From: Sporosarcina thermotolerans
GTDB lineage: Bacteria > Bacillota > Bacilli > Bacillales_A > Planococcaceae
Length of the DNA stretch: 64,000 nt
Reading direction: 5' to 3'
Assembly: GCF_030067815.1 (NCBI RefSeq)
Contig: NZ_CP125968.1
Span: forward strand, 1,728,001-1,792,000
The notes under the pieces are model-generated. The model worked only from the letters and a program-made list of their open reading frames with translations, was not told the DNA's origin and searched no databases. Numbering within the stretch: the first letter of the stretch is position 1; each line of letters begins with the position of its first letter. This document shows positions 52,713 through 61,470 of this stretch, in pieces. A program made the translations under genes and the position numbers.

Positions 52713-52722
52713 TTGGTGAAAG

Positions 52723-52897
52723 GAGAACTCCTGAGCGAAGAACGAGAACTTTTTAAGTGGAAAGGAGAACTCTGCGACGAAGAACGAGAACTCTTTTAGA
52801 GGAAAGGAGAACTAAATGGCGAAGAACGAGAACTCTTTATGTGGAAAGGAGAACTCTACGACGAAGAATGAGAACTCTTTAAGTGGAAAGGAGAACT
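52723..52897. repeat. phased 21-bp array, core GAGAACT (9 copies)
   Basis: GAGAACT occurs at 52723, 52744, 52765, 52786, 52807, 52828, 52849, 52870 and 52891: nine copies exactly 21 bp apart. Flanks alternate between AAAGGAGAACTC and AACGAGAACTCTTT, giving a 42-bp higher-order period. Fills the first half of the 500-bp metK to 53150 gap. Confidence 0.92.
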
Positions 52898-52919
52898 TGG
52901 CTGTGTGTTAAGTGGGCAA

Positions 52920-53053
52920 GGTCCATTTATTTAGGGTCAGGGTCCATTGTTCCGCTATCAAGGTACATTCTTCCACGGTCAAGGTCCATTCTTCCACAGC
53001 CAGGGTCCATTGTTCAGCTACCAAGGTCCATTCTTCCTCTACCAAGGTCCATT
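52920..53053. repeat. phased 21-bp array, core GGTCCATT (7 copies)
   Basis: GGTCCATT (one GGTACATT) occurs at 52920, 52941, 52962, 52983, 53004, 53025 and 53046: seven copies exactly 21 bp apart, starting 29 bp after the last GAGAACT copy. Open frames through it encode 7-residue repeats but have no ribosome binding site and are open on several frames, so they are not called. Confidence 0.92.
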
Positions 53054-53149
53054 CTTCAGGCAGCGTTATAAAAAGGTGTAAGATTAGGGAACTAAACTGA
53101 AATTTAAACGTTTAATTAGTAAATAGATTGGTAGGATGGGGGATTTTAT

Positions 53150-53245
53150 ATGGGTATAATAAGCTTTTGGTTGTTAGGACTTATCGGTTTATTCACTATT
53201 ATCATCGTGGCAGGAATCATTGTTTTCATGGCTATCAAAAAATAA
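53150..53245 (+). CDS. 31-residue single-helix membrane peptide
   Basis: ATG 53150 lies 8 bp after GGATGGGGG and opens a 31-codon frame almost entirely hydrophobic (FWLLGLIGLFTIIIVAGIIV) ending MAIKK. A strong terminator starts directly at its stop. Too short for family assignment; composition and good translation signals suggest a real small membrane peptide. Confidence 0.6.
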   Translation: MGIISFWLLGLIGLFTIIIVAGIIVFMAIKK

Positions 53246-53273
53246 AGGTGTTGCGCAAAAAGTGGCAACACCT
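53246..53273. terminator. bidirectional terminator at 53.26 kb
   Basis: Perfect 9-bp stem AGGTGTTGC / GCAACACCT; the minus strand continues into TTTATTTTTT and the plus strand into TTATTATTTTT. Confidence 0.85.
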
Positions 53274-53282
53274 ACACCGTTA

Positions 53283-53795
53283 TTATTTTTGCATACCCTT
53301 ATAAATAGCACCTTTTTCAACGTAACTTTCAACAATCCGCTTCATATCAGCTCGATCATCATCATTCAATTCACGGACGACTTTCGCCGGGGAACCAAGC
53401 GCAAGACAGCCTGGCGGTATTTTCTTGCCGGGAGGTACAAGACTTCCGGCTCCGATGAACGCACCTTCGCCAATTTCAGCACCATCCAAAATGATTGCGC
53501 CCATTCCAATCAGCGCACCTTCACGTATGACACAGCTATGAAGAAGGGCTTTATGGCCGACAGTGACATCATCTTCGATCAACAACGTCCTTCCCGGACT
53601 TTGGTGTAGGCAACTTAAATCTTGAATGCTGACACGTTCGCCTATTATTGTTGGTGCAACGTCTCCGCGTATGACAGTATTAAACCAGATTGAACTGTTA
53701 GCGCCAATCGTCACATCGCCAGTAATTGTCGCATAATCCGCTACATAGACGGATGGATCGATTTTTGGAGTCTTTCCATTGTATGGATAAATCAT
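53283..53795 (-). CDS. ytoA: gamma-class carbonic anhydrase family protein (YtoA-like)
   Basis: A 170-residue left-handed beta-helix protein of hexapeptide repeats (ATITGDVTIGANSSIWFNTV, IRGDVAPTIIG) with metal-ligand histidines in SCLHQ, VGHKALLHSC. Gamma carbonic anhydrase-like; enzymatic activity is not certain for this subgroup. ATG 53795 follows AGAGGAG. Confidence 0.9.
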   Translation of the reverse strand: MIYPYNGKTPKIDPSVYVADYATITGDVTIGANSSIWFNTVIRGDVAPTIIGERVSIQDLSCLHQSPGRTLLIEDDVTVGHKALLHSCVIREGALIGMGAIILDGAEIGEGAFIGAGSLVPPGKKIPPGCLALGSPAKVVRELNDDDRADMKRIVESYVEKGAIYKGMQK

Positions 53796-53876
53796 GAATG
53801 TCTCCTCTTTTCTATAAATCGTGTATAATTTATCATATCATGAAACTTTCATTTACATAAAGAGGAGGTGGATTCT

Positions 53877-54665
53877 ATGTGGAAATGGGAGGCAGAAGGA
53901 CAACCGAAAGCGGTCGTTGTCATTGTCCATAATGCTTATGAGCATCATCTCCGCTACGCGTGGCTTATTCAGAAGCTAAGAACTGGCGGATTTCATGTTG
54001 TGACGAGTGATTTGCCGGGTCACGGATCTGAGAATGGCAGAAGACTTCATGACGAGCCGTTTGATTCATATATTAGTCATGTGAAAAAGATGATTGAGAT
54101 TGGAATGCTCGATAGCTTGCCTGTATTTGTACTTGGGCACGGGCTTGGAGCGTCACTTATCATGCATATTCTGCAGCGTGAAAAGTTGGAATGTGCAGGA
54201 TTTATCTTCAGTTCGCCATGGCTTTCCATCAAGCATCAGCCGTCAAAGTTTTCGGGTGTGCTTACAAAACTTTCAAGCTCGAAGAAGATAAACCACGATA
54301 TTACAATAGAATTATTAACGCGTAACTATGAGATGTACATAGAATTTCAAAACGATCGAAATTATAGCTCCAAAGTTGTTGCCTCTTGGTATAAGGAATT
54401 GCAAGCGATGATGAAGTCTATCGTTACGCATGAGGAAAGTATTCAGGATATACCGGTTCTTGTTCATACTGGGGGGCAAGACAAAATAACAGAGATTGCA
54501 GCTGCGAAAAAATGGATAGTGAATCAGCAACTTTCCGATTTTCAATATAAAGAGTGGAAAAGGCTTTATCATGATCTTTATCAAGAGCCTGAGAGAGAGG
54601 AAGTTTATTTGTTTATCGAATCCTTCATGAACAATGTGCTTCGCTCTTTAGGATATATCGTTTGA
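53877..54665 (+). CDS. ytpA: YtpA-like alpha/beta hydrolase lacking the nucleophile Ser
   Basis: A 262-residue protein colinear with B. subtilis YtpA (lysophospholipase-type, linked to bacilysocin). LHDEPFDSYISHVKKMIE, ATRN-like LTRNYEMYIEF and EWKRLYHDLYQEPEREEV match. However the nucleophile elbow reads LGHGLGAS where GHSMGG is expected, and the oxyanion HG is HN (VHNAYEHHLRY). The Gly codon is GGG, at least two changes from Ser, so not a simple error. Likely non-hydrolytic or altered. ATG 53877 follows GAGGAGGTGG. Confidence 0.8.
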   Translation: MWKWEAEGQPKAVVVIVHNAYEHHLRYAWLIQKLRTGGFHVVTSDLPGHGSENGRRLHDEPFDSYISHVKKMIEIGMLDSLPVFVLGHGLGASLIMHILQREKLECAGFIFSSPWLSIKHQPSKFSGVLTKLSSSKKINHDITIELLTRNYEMYIEFQNDRNYSSKVVASWYKELQAMMKSIVTHEESIQDIPVLVHTGGQDKITEIAAAKKWIVNQQLSDFQYKEWKRLYHDLYQEPEREEVYLFIESFMNNVLRSLGYIV

Positions 54666-54687
54666 TCAAATAGGGGAGTGGTTAAGT

Positions 54688-55293
54688 ATGACGATTATCG
54701 GTTTTGTGAGACATGGTGTAACAGCGTGGAATAAAGAAGGAAGAGCGCAAGGCAGCACGGATGTCCCATTGGATGAAGAAGGAATTGAAATGGCAAAACG
54801 TGTGGCAGATCGGTTGGCTAATGAAAAGTGGGATATCATTTACACAAGCCATTTGAAACGTGCAAGTAAAACCGCTGAAATCATTGCTGAAAAGATGCCA
54901 AGTGTTGAACTTGTTGAAGATCCTCGTTTACGTGAAGTTAGTGGAGGAATGGTTGAGGGGACGACAGAGGCAGAACGGATCGAGAAGTGGGGAGTGGACT
55001 GGAGGCAGCTGGACATGGGGTTTGAAACCCAGGAGGCGATCATATCCCGCGGTTTGGAATCCATTGATGAAATTAGGAGAAAACATTTAGGCAAAAGGGT
55101 GTTGGTCGTTAGCCATGGTAGTTTCATTAAACGGATGTTGAACGAATTGATAACAGATCCTGTTTATGAGACGAGCTTGGATAATACTTCATTAACAATT
55201 GTCGAGCTGACGGACGACAAAAACGTTTGCCAGCTTTTCAATTGCACGGCCCATTTATCGCTTGAAACCTTTCATAAGAAAAATAGTCTATAA
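54688..55293 (+). CDS. histidine phosphatase superfamily protein
   Basis: A 201-residue phosphoglycerate-mutase-like phosphatase: RHG motif in FVRHGVTAWNKEGRAQG, SHLKRASKTAEI, catalytic Glu region LREVSGGMVEG and second His in VVSHGSF. Substrate not predictable. ATG 54688 has GGGGAG upstream, 19 bp after ytpA, probably one operon. Confidence 0.9.
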   Translation: MTIIGFVRHGVTAWNKEGRAQGSTDVPLDEEGIEMAKRVADRLANEKWDIIYTSHLKRASKTAEIIAEKMPSVELVEDPRLREVSGGMVEGTTEAERIEKWGVDWRQLDMGFETQEAIISRGLESIDEIRRKHLGKRVLVVSHGSFIKRMLNELITDPVYETSLDNTSLTIVELTDDKNVCQLFNCTAHLSLETFHKKNSL

Positions 55294-55335
55294 TATACTT
55301 ATACAACAACCAATTGCTTGAATGGGGGCTGTACA

Positions 55336-55863
55336 TTGAATAAAGAAACAACAAATGAAATAATGTCTTGGATTAAATCCATAGCAGTTGCTTGTGTCAT
55401 CGTATTCGTAGTTCGCCATTTTTTATTTTCACCAGTAATTGTATCCGGACAATCGATGGAACCTACATTTGAATCGGATAATCGCGTAGTCATTTCGAAA
55501 ATCCATACACTTGATCATTTTGACTTGATTGTTTTCCATGCACCAGGTGTAGAAGAGGATTATATTAAACGAGTAATCGGTTTACCAGGTGATACCGTAG
55601 TTATGAAGGATGACAGGCTCTTCATTAACGGAAAAGAGCATAAAGAGGATTATCTGAAAGAGAACAAGAAACAGATTTTCAAAGACGAGAAATTGACGGA
55701 GGACTTTGAAGTGACTGTACCTAAAGGGCAGCTTTTCGTCTTGGGTGATAATCGACGCAATAGCACAGACAGTCGGGTGATCGGATGTATCGATCAAGAA
55801 TCCGTTGTTGGCAAAGTAGGTTTTAGATTCTATCCATTGAATTCAATTGGTTTTCCGAAGTAA
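55336..55863 (+). CDS. type I signal peptidase
   Basis: A 175-residue membrane-anchored signal peptidase. Catalytic Ser40 in VSGQSMEPTF and Lys78 in DYIKRVIGLPGD, then GDNRRNSTDSR. One N-terminal helix (IAVACVIVFVVRHFLF). TTG 55336 lies 8 bp after GGGGG; the TTG at 55318 precedes that site. Resembles SipS/T/U types. Confidence 0.93.
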   Translation: MNKETTNEIMSWIKSIAVACVIVFVVRHFLFSPVIVSGQSMEPTFESDNRVVISKIHTLDHFDLIVFHAPGVEEDYIKRVIGLPGDTVVMKDDRLFINGKEHKEDYLKENKKQIFKDEKLTEDFEVTVPKGQLFVLGDNRRNSTDSRVIGCIDQESVVGKVGFRFYPLNSIGFPK

Positions 55864-55939
55864 GGAATAGCCAATTGCATGATTAACTCTAACTCTTTGG
55901 GGTATCTTATGAAGACTACTCAAGGAGGAGTGATCACCA

Positions 55940-56119
55940 TTGTTTAAAAAGAATAAAAACAAAGGGCAAAACAAAGACGATGTCAGGGCCGAGTTAGGCG
56001 GGACTGAGTACACCGACGAACAACGACGCACAAACGAAGTTGCCTCCACTGCCTATAAGGGTAGTAAAAATGAAAAAGTGGATATTCAAAACGATCGTCT
56101 GGAATCGGGCGGATTTTAG
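55940..56119 (+). CDS. 59-residue hydrophilic protein, unknown
   Basis: TTG 55940, nine bases after AAGGAGGAG, opens a 59-codon frame: FKKNKNKGQNKDDVRAELGG...EVASTAYKGSKNEKVD...LESGGF. Very hydrophilic, Lys/Asn/Asp rich, resembling small sporeformer proteins, but I cannot name a family. A strong terminator follows 6 bp after the stop. Confidence 0.65.
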   Translation: MFKKNKNKGQNKDDVRAELGGTEYTDEQRRTNEVASTAYKGSKNEKVDIQNDRLESGGF

Positions 56120-56124
56120 TCAAC

Positions 56125-56158
56125 AACCTCTGCGAAAATGCAGAGGTTCTTTCTTTTT
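56125..56158 (+). terminator. terminator after the 59-residue gene
   Basis: Perfect 9-bp stem AACCTCTGC / GCAGAGGTT with loop GAAAAT, then CTTTCTTTTT. Confidence 0.9.
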
Positions 56159-56225
56159 ACGGGAACAAATACGCGCACCTATGGTAAATTAAGTACAATG
56201 CAAAAAAGAGAAGGAGCACCATGTA

Positions 56226-58372
56226 ATGTCTGATTTTTTTAATCGAAAAATGAAAGAACTACATATTAAATTGAATGATGTCCAAAAATCTGCCGTCCTA
56301 CAAACAGATGGACCATTACTTTTATTAGCATGCCCTGGATCCGGGAAAACAACGACGATGATCATGCGAATCGGCTATTTGATAGAAGAGAAGAACGTGA
56401 ATCCGAAACGGATAAAAGCAATCACTTTTAGCCGTGCGGCTGCAAATGACATGACGGAACGATTTAAACGTTTCTTTCCGCATCATGCCCCAGTCGATTT
56501 TTCAACAATACATAGTCTGGCATTTAGTATTACAAGAACCTATTTGAATAAAACAGGCACCGGATATGAATTGATCGAAGGCGGTAAAGGGAAACAATCG
56601 CCGAACAAATCGATGTTGCTGAAAGCATTATATAAAGAAGTGATTCGCGAAGAAGGCACTGAAGAAGAGTTAAGTTCACTGTCCACATTCATCAGTTTCC
56701 TTAAGAATAGGATGATTCCTTTTAACGAGTTGGAAAAAGTGCCTGGACCTTTTGAAAAGGCGGGAAGCATCGCGCTGAAGTACGAGCAATATAAAACGAA
56801 AATGATCGGCCATTTACTGCTCGATTTTGACGATATGCTGACGATAGCCGAACAGGCATTGCGTGTAGATGAACAACTTGCGGAGCAGTTTCGTAGTCAA
56901 TTCGATTATATCCTAACAGATGAAAGCCAGGACACATCTCTTGTTCAGCATCGAATTGTTGAGCATCTCGTCGCCCATCACGGAAATCTTTGCGTCGTGG
57001 CGGATGATGATCAATCAATCTATACATGGCGGGGTGCAGATCCAACCTATTTGTTGGATTTCAAGAAAGTATATCCAGATGCCGAATTGCTTAAGATGGA
57101 ACAGAATTACCGCTCATCGAAAGAAATCGTCGAGACAGCTGCTAAATTCATTAAACGGAATCGGCATCGGTATGTAAAGGAGATGCGTACTGAGAATAAA
57201 GAGAACGGACCTATTTTCATTAAACAATTCGAAGATCCAAAACACCTTTTGGAATATGTCACGTATGAATTATTAAATGAGAAAAACTTGAACGAGGTCG
57301 CTATTTTATTCAGAAATAATTCATCATCGACAATGTATGTCAACGAGCTTCATAGAAGGGGAATTCCTTTTTATATGAAGGATGCGGATGACAAGTTCTT
57401 TACACATTGGGTTGTGGAAGATATATTGAATTTCATGAGACTTAGCTTCAATGTTGAAAGGAAGGACGTCTTCGCAAAAATTGCAATGAAGATGAATTTG
57501 TTCATATCTCGGAAGATGCTTGCAGAGTTCGAAAGGAAATCGACTTCAGGGAATGTTTTTGACGCGTTTCAGCATTCTGTCCAACTAAAGGGCAGTCAAG
57601 TTGAAAAATTGAAATCCTATAAGGAAGTTTACGATAAAATTCCTAAAATGCGACCTGGACAAGTGATTCGGATGATCCGTTATGAGCTTGAATATGAGGA
57701 AGCACTTAGAAGTCGTGCACAGAAATTCGGCTATCGGATCGATAACTTACTTGGCATTCTTGATACACTTGAAGGAATCGCCTCCCAATTGCGGACAATG
57801 GTTGAATTTGCAAACCGATTAAAGGAATTGGAGATCGCAGTTCAGCAGGCAAAATTTAACCCTTCAGACAATGCGTTGACATTGTCGACATTCCACAGTG
57901 CAAAGGGATTGGAATTTAGACGCGTTTTCATGATTGACCTGGTGAAAGGGATTATTCCATCTGAAGAAGATGAAACAGATCCGTTGTTAATGGAGGAAGC
58001 GAGACGATTATTCTATGTTGGAATGACACGCGCGAAGGATCGATTGGAATTGCTATCCTATCAAAAACAGAATGGCAAGACAAAAGAGGATTCAAGATTT
58101 GTGAATGAAGTGCGTGGAATTGTCATGAAACCGGAGGAGCGGAAAATGGTAAAACTAAAAAGGTGGAACCATCCATTCCGATGGATCCGGACGGCATTCA
58201 TGATCCAAATGAATTGTATAGCGAAATGCATGTAATTCACCGTGTATTTGGCAGGGGAGTTGTTCTTGAAATTGGTGATGCGGAAATTCGCATTCAATTT
58301 GGAGAGAATGAGAAGCGCCTCTCGCTTGAGACGGTGTTGTCGAGACGGTTATTAAAAAAGGTGGAGTCATGA
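56226..58372 (+). CDS. UvrD/PcrA-like superfamily I DNA helicase (one frameshift)
   Basis: About 716 residues. Walker A LLACPGSGKTTTM, motif Ia AITFSRAAANDM, Walker B DESQDTS (instead of the common DExQD), motif III ADDDQSIYTWRGA, motif V TLSTFHSAKGLEF and motif VI RRLFYVGMTRAKD show an SF1A 3'-5' helicase. The end shifts frame at about 58158 (A run short by one; LKKVEPSIPMDPDGI); the recovered C-terminus (HRVFGRGVVLEIGDAEIRI) looks like a small CarD/Tudor-type barrel as in PcrA tails. Shorter than PcrA; possibly YjcD-like. Overlaps crcB by 4 bp. Confidence 0.87.
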
Positions 58373-58744
58373 GAGCGGCCCTTTTAGTGGGCATTGGGAG
58401 CGATTGGTGCTGTTTCACGTGTAAGTATAGGTGAAATCTCATTCGGTTTCGGGAATTTCCCCTTTGCAACATTCACAGTAAATATGGTCGGAACGTTTTT
58501 CTTGTGTTTTCTTAGTGCAGGCTTCATTCAACGTCTAAGGCTTAACCACGATTTGCAAACTGCCTTAACGACCGGATTTTTAGGTTCCTTCACAACCTTT
58601 TCTGCTTTTAGTATGGAGACCGTGAACCTTTTTCAGAATGATGCTATTTTGATAGCACTTATGTACATTGCAAGTAGTATTGTTGGTGGTTTTCTATTTG
58701 GCAGTATAGGCATGAAATTGGCCCGGAAGGCGGGGAGAGAATGA
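58369..58744 (+). CDS. crcB: fluoride channel CrcB/Fluc, first copy (one frameshift)
   Basis: Fluc-type four-helix fluoride exporter, about 124 residues. Features FPFATFTVNMVGTF and GFLGSFTTFSAFSMET are diagnostic. The start ATG 58369 overlaps the helicase stop (ATGA). MRAALLVGIG is in one frame and GAIGAVSRVSIGEI in another; the slip is in a G run at about 58397 (two G missing or one extra). With the next gene it should form a heterodimeric channel. Confidence 0.88.
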
Positions 58745-59103
58745 CGGTCATTGATATACTAATCATTGGGGCGGGTGGTTTTATTGGCGCGGTCATTCGA
58801 TATCTTCTTTCCGGTAAGTTTAATAAAGAGGGAAGCAGCCTACCTTTTGGAACATTAATTGTGAATATAGCCGGGTCCTTGCTGATTGGTATTGTAGTCG
58901 GTTTAGGTGTTCCGAAACTGTGGACTCTATTTCTTGTCTCCGGATTCGCTGGCGCCTTAACTACGTTTTCAACGTTGTTTAAAGAGTTATTGCAGTTATG
59001 GTTCGGAAATAGGAAAAGGCAATTCATCGGTTATATCTTACTTACTTATGGTGTTGGGATTTTAGTTGCGTTCGTAGGATTTATTATTGGTAAAGCATTA
59101 TGA
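58741..59103 (+). CDS. crcB: fluoride channel CrcB/Fluc, second copy
   Basis: A 120-residue second Fluc subunit (LPFGTLIVNIAGSLLIG; GFAGALTTFSTLFKE), intact, overlapping the first copy by 4 bp (ATGA). Paired crcB genes in tandem are typical of Bacillales, where two asymmetric subunits assemble antiparallel. No fluoride riboswitch is visible; the pair depends on the helicase transcript. Confidence 0.93.
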   Translation: MTVIDILIIGAGGFIGAVIRYLLSGKFNKEGSSLPFGTLIVNIAGSLLIGIVVGLGVPKLWTLFLVSGFAGALTTFSTLFKELLQLWFGNRKRQFIGYILLTYGVGILVAFVGFIIGKAL

Positions 59104-59119
59104 TGGCAGATAAATCCTA

Positions 59120-59147
59120 TTGACTTTTCCCCCAGGCATGGTAAGAT
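59120..59147 (+). promoter_or_regulatory. promoter of the T-box leader
   Basis: TTGACT (59120) and TAAGAT (59142), 16-bp spacing with TG-extension (ATGGTAAGAT). Confidence 0.65.
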
Positions 59148-59159
59148 TCAGAACATAAA

Positions 59160-59399
59160 TAAAAGCAAAGATCAATTTAAAAACAAATAGACGTTGGAAA
59201 GTTGGCGCAGTAATTCCGTTGTGGGCAGCAAATAGAGACTGATTGGATAGTGCAAATTCAGGCAGCAGCGGGGATGAAATACACCAACATTTTTTTCCTT
59301 TTTAAATGAAGTGGATGGCAGATGACTGTCGTCAAAATAGGGTGGTATCGCGGAGAACTCCTTCGTCCCTTTTTACGGGATGAAAGGGTTTTTTTGTGT
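59160..59399 (+). promoter_or_regulatory. T-box leader, specifier probably TAC (Tyr)
   Basis: Stem I is closed by GTTGG (59203) and CCAAC; just before the 3' arm lies GATGAAATACACC, with TAC at 59280-59282 in specifier position. The T-box core AGGGTGGTATCGCGG (59339-59354) and a terminator CCTTCGTCCC / GGGATGAAAGG plus TTTTTTT (59361-59397) follow. Uncharged tRNA-Tyr would favour antitermination and expression of the downstream transporter. Confidence 0.88.
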
Positions 59400-59427
59400 T
59401 CATTATAGACTCAAGGAGGAAAGCAGT

Positions 59428-60806
59428 ATGATTAAAATCAAAGCAATTCATACACCATCATTTTGGGAATCGGTCGTGCTCATTGTTGGGATTGTTCTCA
59501 TGATTGGTGTTTGTATTATCTACTTCGATGCTGTTCCTCATTTACCGATTCTTTTTTCGATATTACTATTAATCGGATATGGCCTGCTTAAACGAATACC
59601 ATACCGGAGACTTGAAAAAGGTTTGGTCGAAGGTGCTGGTGCAGGGATGAGTGCCGTCTTCTTATTTTTCTTCATCGGAATGCTTATAAGTAGTTGGATG
59701 ATGAGCGGTACAATTCCTTCGTTAATATACGCAGGGTTTCATTTAATAACTCCCACTTTCTTCTTTGCGATTGTTTTCATCGTTTCATCCATTGTGGGCA
59801 TATCAATCGGAAGTTCTTTGACGACTGTAGCAACAGTCGGAGTTGCGTTTATCGGCATGGCGGATGTGCTTGGGCTTTCATTGCCATTGGCTGCGGGTGC
59901 TATCGTGTCAGGTGCGTTTTTCGGTGATAAAATGTCGCCATTGTCCGATACGACTAACCTTGCATCTTCAATAGTTGGTGTCGACCTTTTCGAACATATT
60001 CGCAATATGGGGTGGACAACTGTACCGGCATTTATCCTTACGACAATTTTCTTCGGCATTTTATCTCCTAATGTAAATACAGGCGATTTTGATGAAATTG
60101 CTGATTTCCAGGAAACACTTTTGGGAACTGGGATGATTCATTGGTATACGGTCATTCCGCTTTTAACCCTATTCGTCTTAACGATCAAAAAGATGCCAGC
60201 TCTTCTGACATTGGCAATAAGTTCGACTGTAGCAGTACTTCTATCATTCCTACATCATAATTATGGTTTTGCTGACGTATTGGGGATTTTATTTAAAGGA
60301 TTGTATCCTCTACTGGCGTACAGGATGTTGATAAACTGCTGACGGGCGGGGGTATGGAAAGCATGTTGTTCACTGTTTCATTAGTAATACTAGCATTAAG
60401 CATGGGAGGATTATTGTTTACATTAGGGATTATCCAAAGTTTCTTAGGAAGAATCGAAGCGCTTTTGAAGAAAGTCTCCTCTGTCATAATATCTTCGGCG
60501 GTCACTGCCATTGGAATTAATGTCTTAATTGGTGAGCAGTATTTATCAATTTTATTGACAGGACAAGCATTCCAATCTTCTTATGAGAAAGTTGGTCTTG
60601 CCAATAAAAATCTTAGCCGTGTCATGGAAGATGCGGGGACGGTTGTGAATCCGCTTGTACCGTGGAGTGTTTGTGGAATTTTCATTTCTCAAGTGTTGGG
60701 TGTTTCTACATTGGAGTATCTACCATTTGTATTCTTTTGTTTGCTATCTCCAATCTTAACGATTATTTTCGGATATATGGGGAAGACGTTGACGCGAATT
60801 TCATGA
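59428..60806 (+). CDS. NhaC-type transporter under T-box control (one frameshift)
   Basis: A membrane protein of about 460 residues with 11-12 helices in the NhaC/IT superfamily (GIGIS-like VGISIGSSLTTVATVGVAF, GDKMSPLSDTTNLASSIVG). NhaC members are Na+/H+ antiporters, but T-box regulated ones have been proposed to carry amino acids; the Tyr specifier here suggests tyrosine. The frame slips at about 60301 (a T missing; VSSTGVQDVDKLLTGGGMES follows). ATG 59428 follows AAGGAGGA. Confidence 0.85.
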
Positions 60807-61041
60807 AAGAAGTGATTACGGCCAACGGAATGTACCACCTCTGCCATCTTTTTTACCACCGAATGACTACAAATGTACCAGCAAACGTCACGCGTTTACC
60901 ACTACATGTGTACAGGGTTTGTTACAATTGTTTTAATAGCCATAAGATTCATTTGTATCAAATTGAACGAGTAACAATAGAAAAATCCCCGAATGATTGA
61001 ATCAAGGGATTTTCCGAATATATATAAAGCGAATTATAAAA
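60807..61041. other. intergenic remnant region
   Basis: No supported gene. It contains a weak hairpin AAAATCCC / GGGATTTT (60982-61013) that could end the NhaC transcript. Frames on both strands are short and without ribosome binding sites. Confidence 0.5.
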
Positions 61042-61425
61042 CTATGCAAAAAATTGATAAGCATATGCTAATAAGTCTTCCTTTATGCCGATAAAACCTT
61101 GTTGTAAATCGAGAGATGTAACATAAATTTGATTACCTTTAATGCGATAAATATGGTTAGGGAGGGTGAGGTTGTTTTCGCATAAAGTAACATACCTGCA
61201 ACCGTTTCATCCGGCTCTTTTTTCCAATTATTTATATATGTAAATATTTGATAAAGGTTACCGGATTTTTGTTTTGCAGCTCCCCCTTCAAATCGATTTG
61301 GTATGCTTGGTAAAAACTTCACCTTTGCTCCGAGTACATTACGATATTTTCGGATCAAATATCGGAAAAACGGCTTGTTTCCATGTTTGATTAGGAAACG
61401 GATAATTTATATTGAAGTGAACCAT
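61042..61425 (-). pseudogene. McrC-type restriction subunit, C-terminal remnant
   Basis: About 127 codons resembling only the C-terminal end of 5-methylcytosine restriction subunit McrC: KSGNLYQIFTYINNWK, ETVAGMLLYAKT, then after a one-base slip at about 61172 LTLPNHIYRIKGNQIYVTSL and a normal stop at 61042. The upstream side runs into a stop at about 61425 and the amidase gene begins at 61471, so the N-terminal two-thirds and the nuclease core are missing and no mcrB is present. A decayed remnant even if the slip is an error. Confidence 0.65.
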
Positions 61426-61470
61426 CATAAGGTGGATTGAAAAGCAGGCACCATTAAGGGGGAGTTTGGC

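Noticed and set aside
52883..53100. Two frames encoding 7-residue repeats through the GGTCCATT array
   Set aside because: Period 21 makes every stop-free frame look repetitive; two overlapping frames are open and neither has a ribosome binding site.
53843..53870. Second ECF promoter (TGAAACTTTC) before ytpA
   Set aside because: No CGTA-like -10 at 16-17 bp; only half of the motif.
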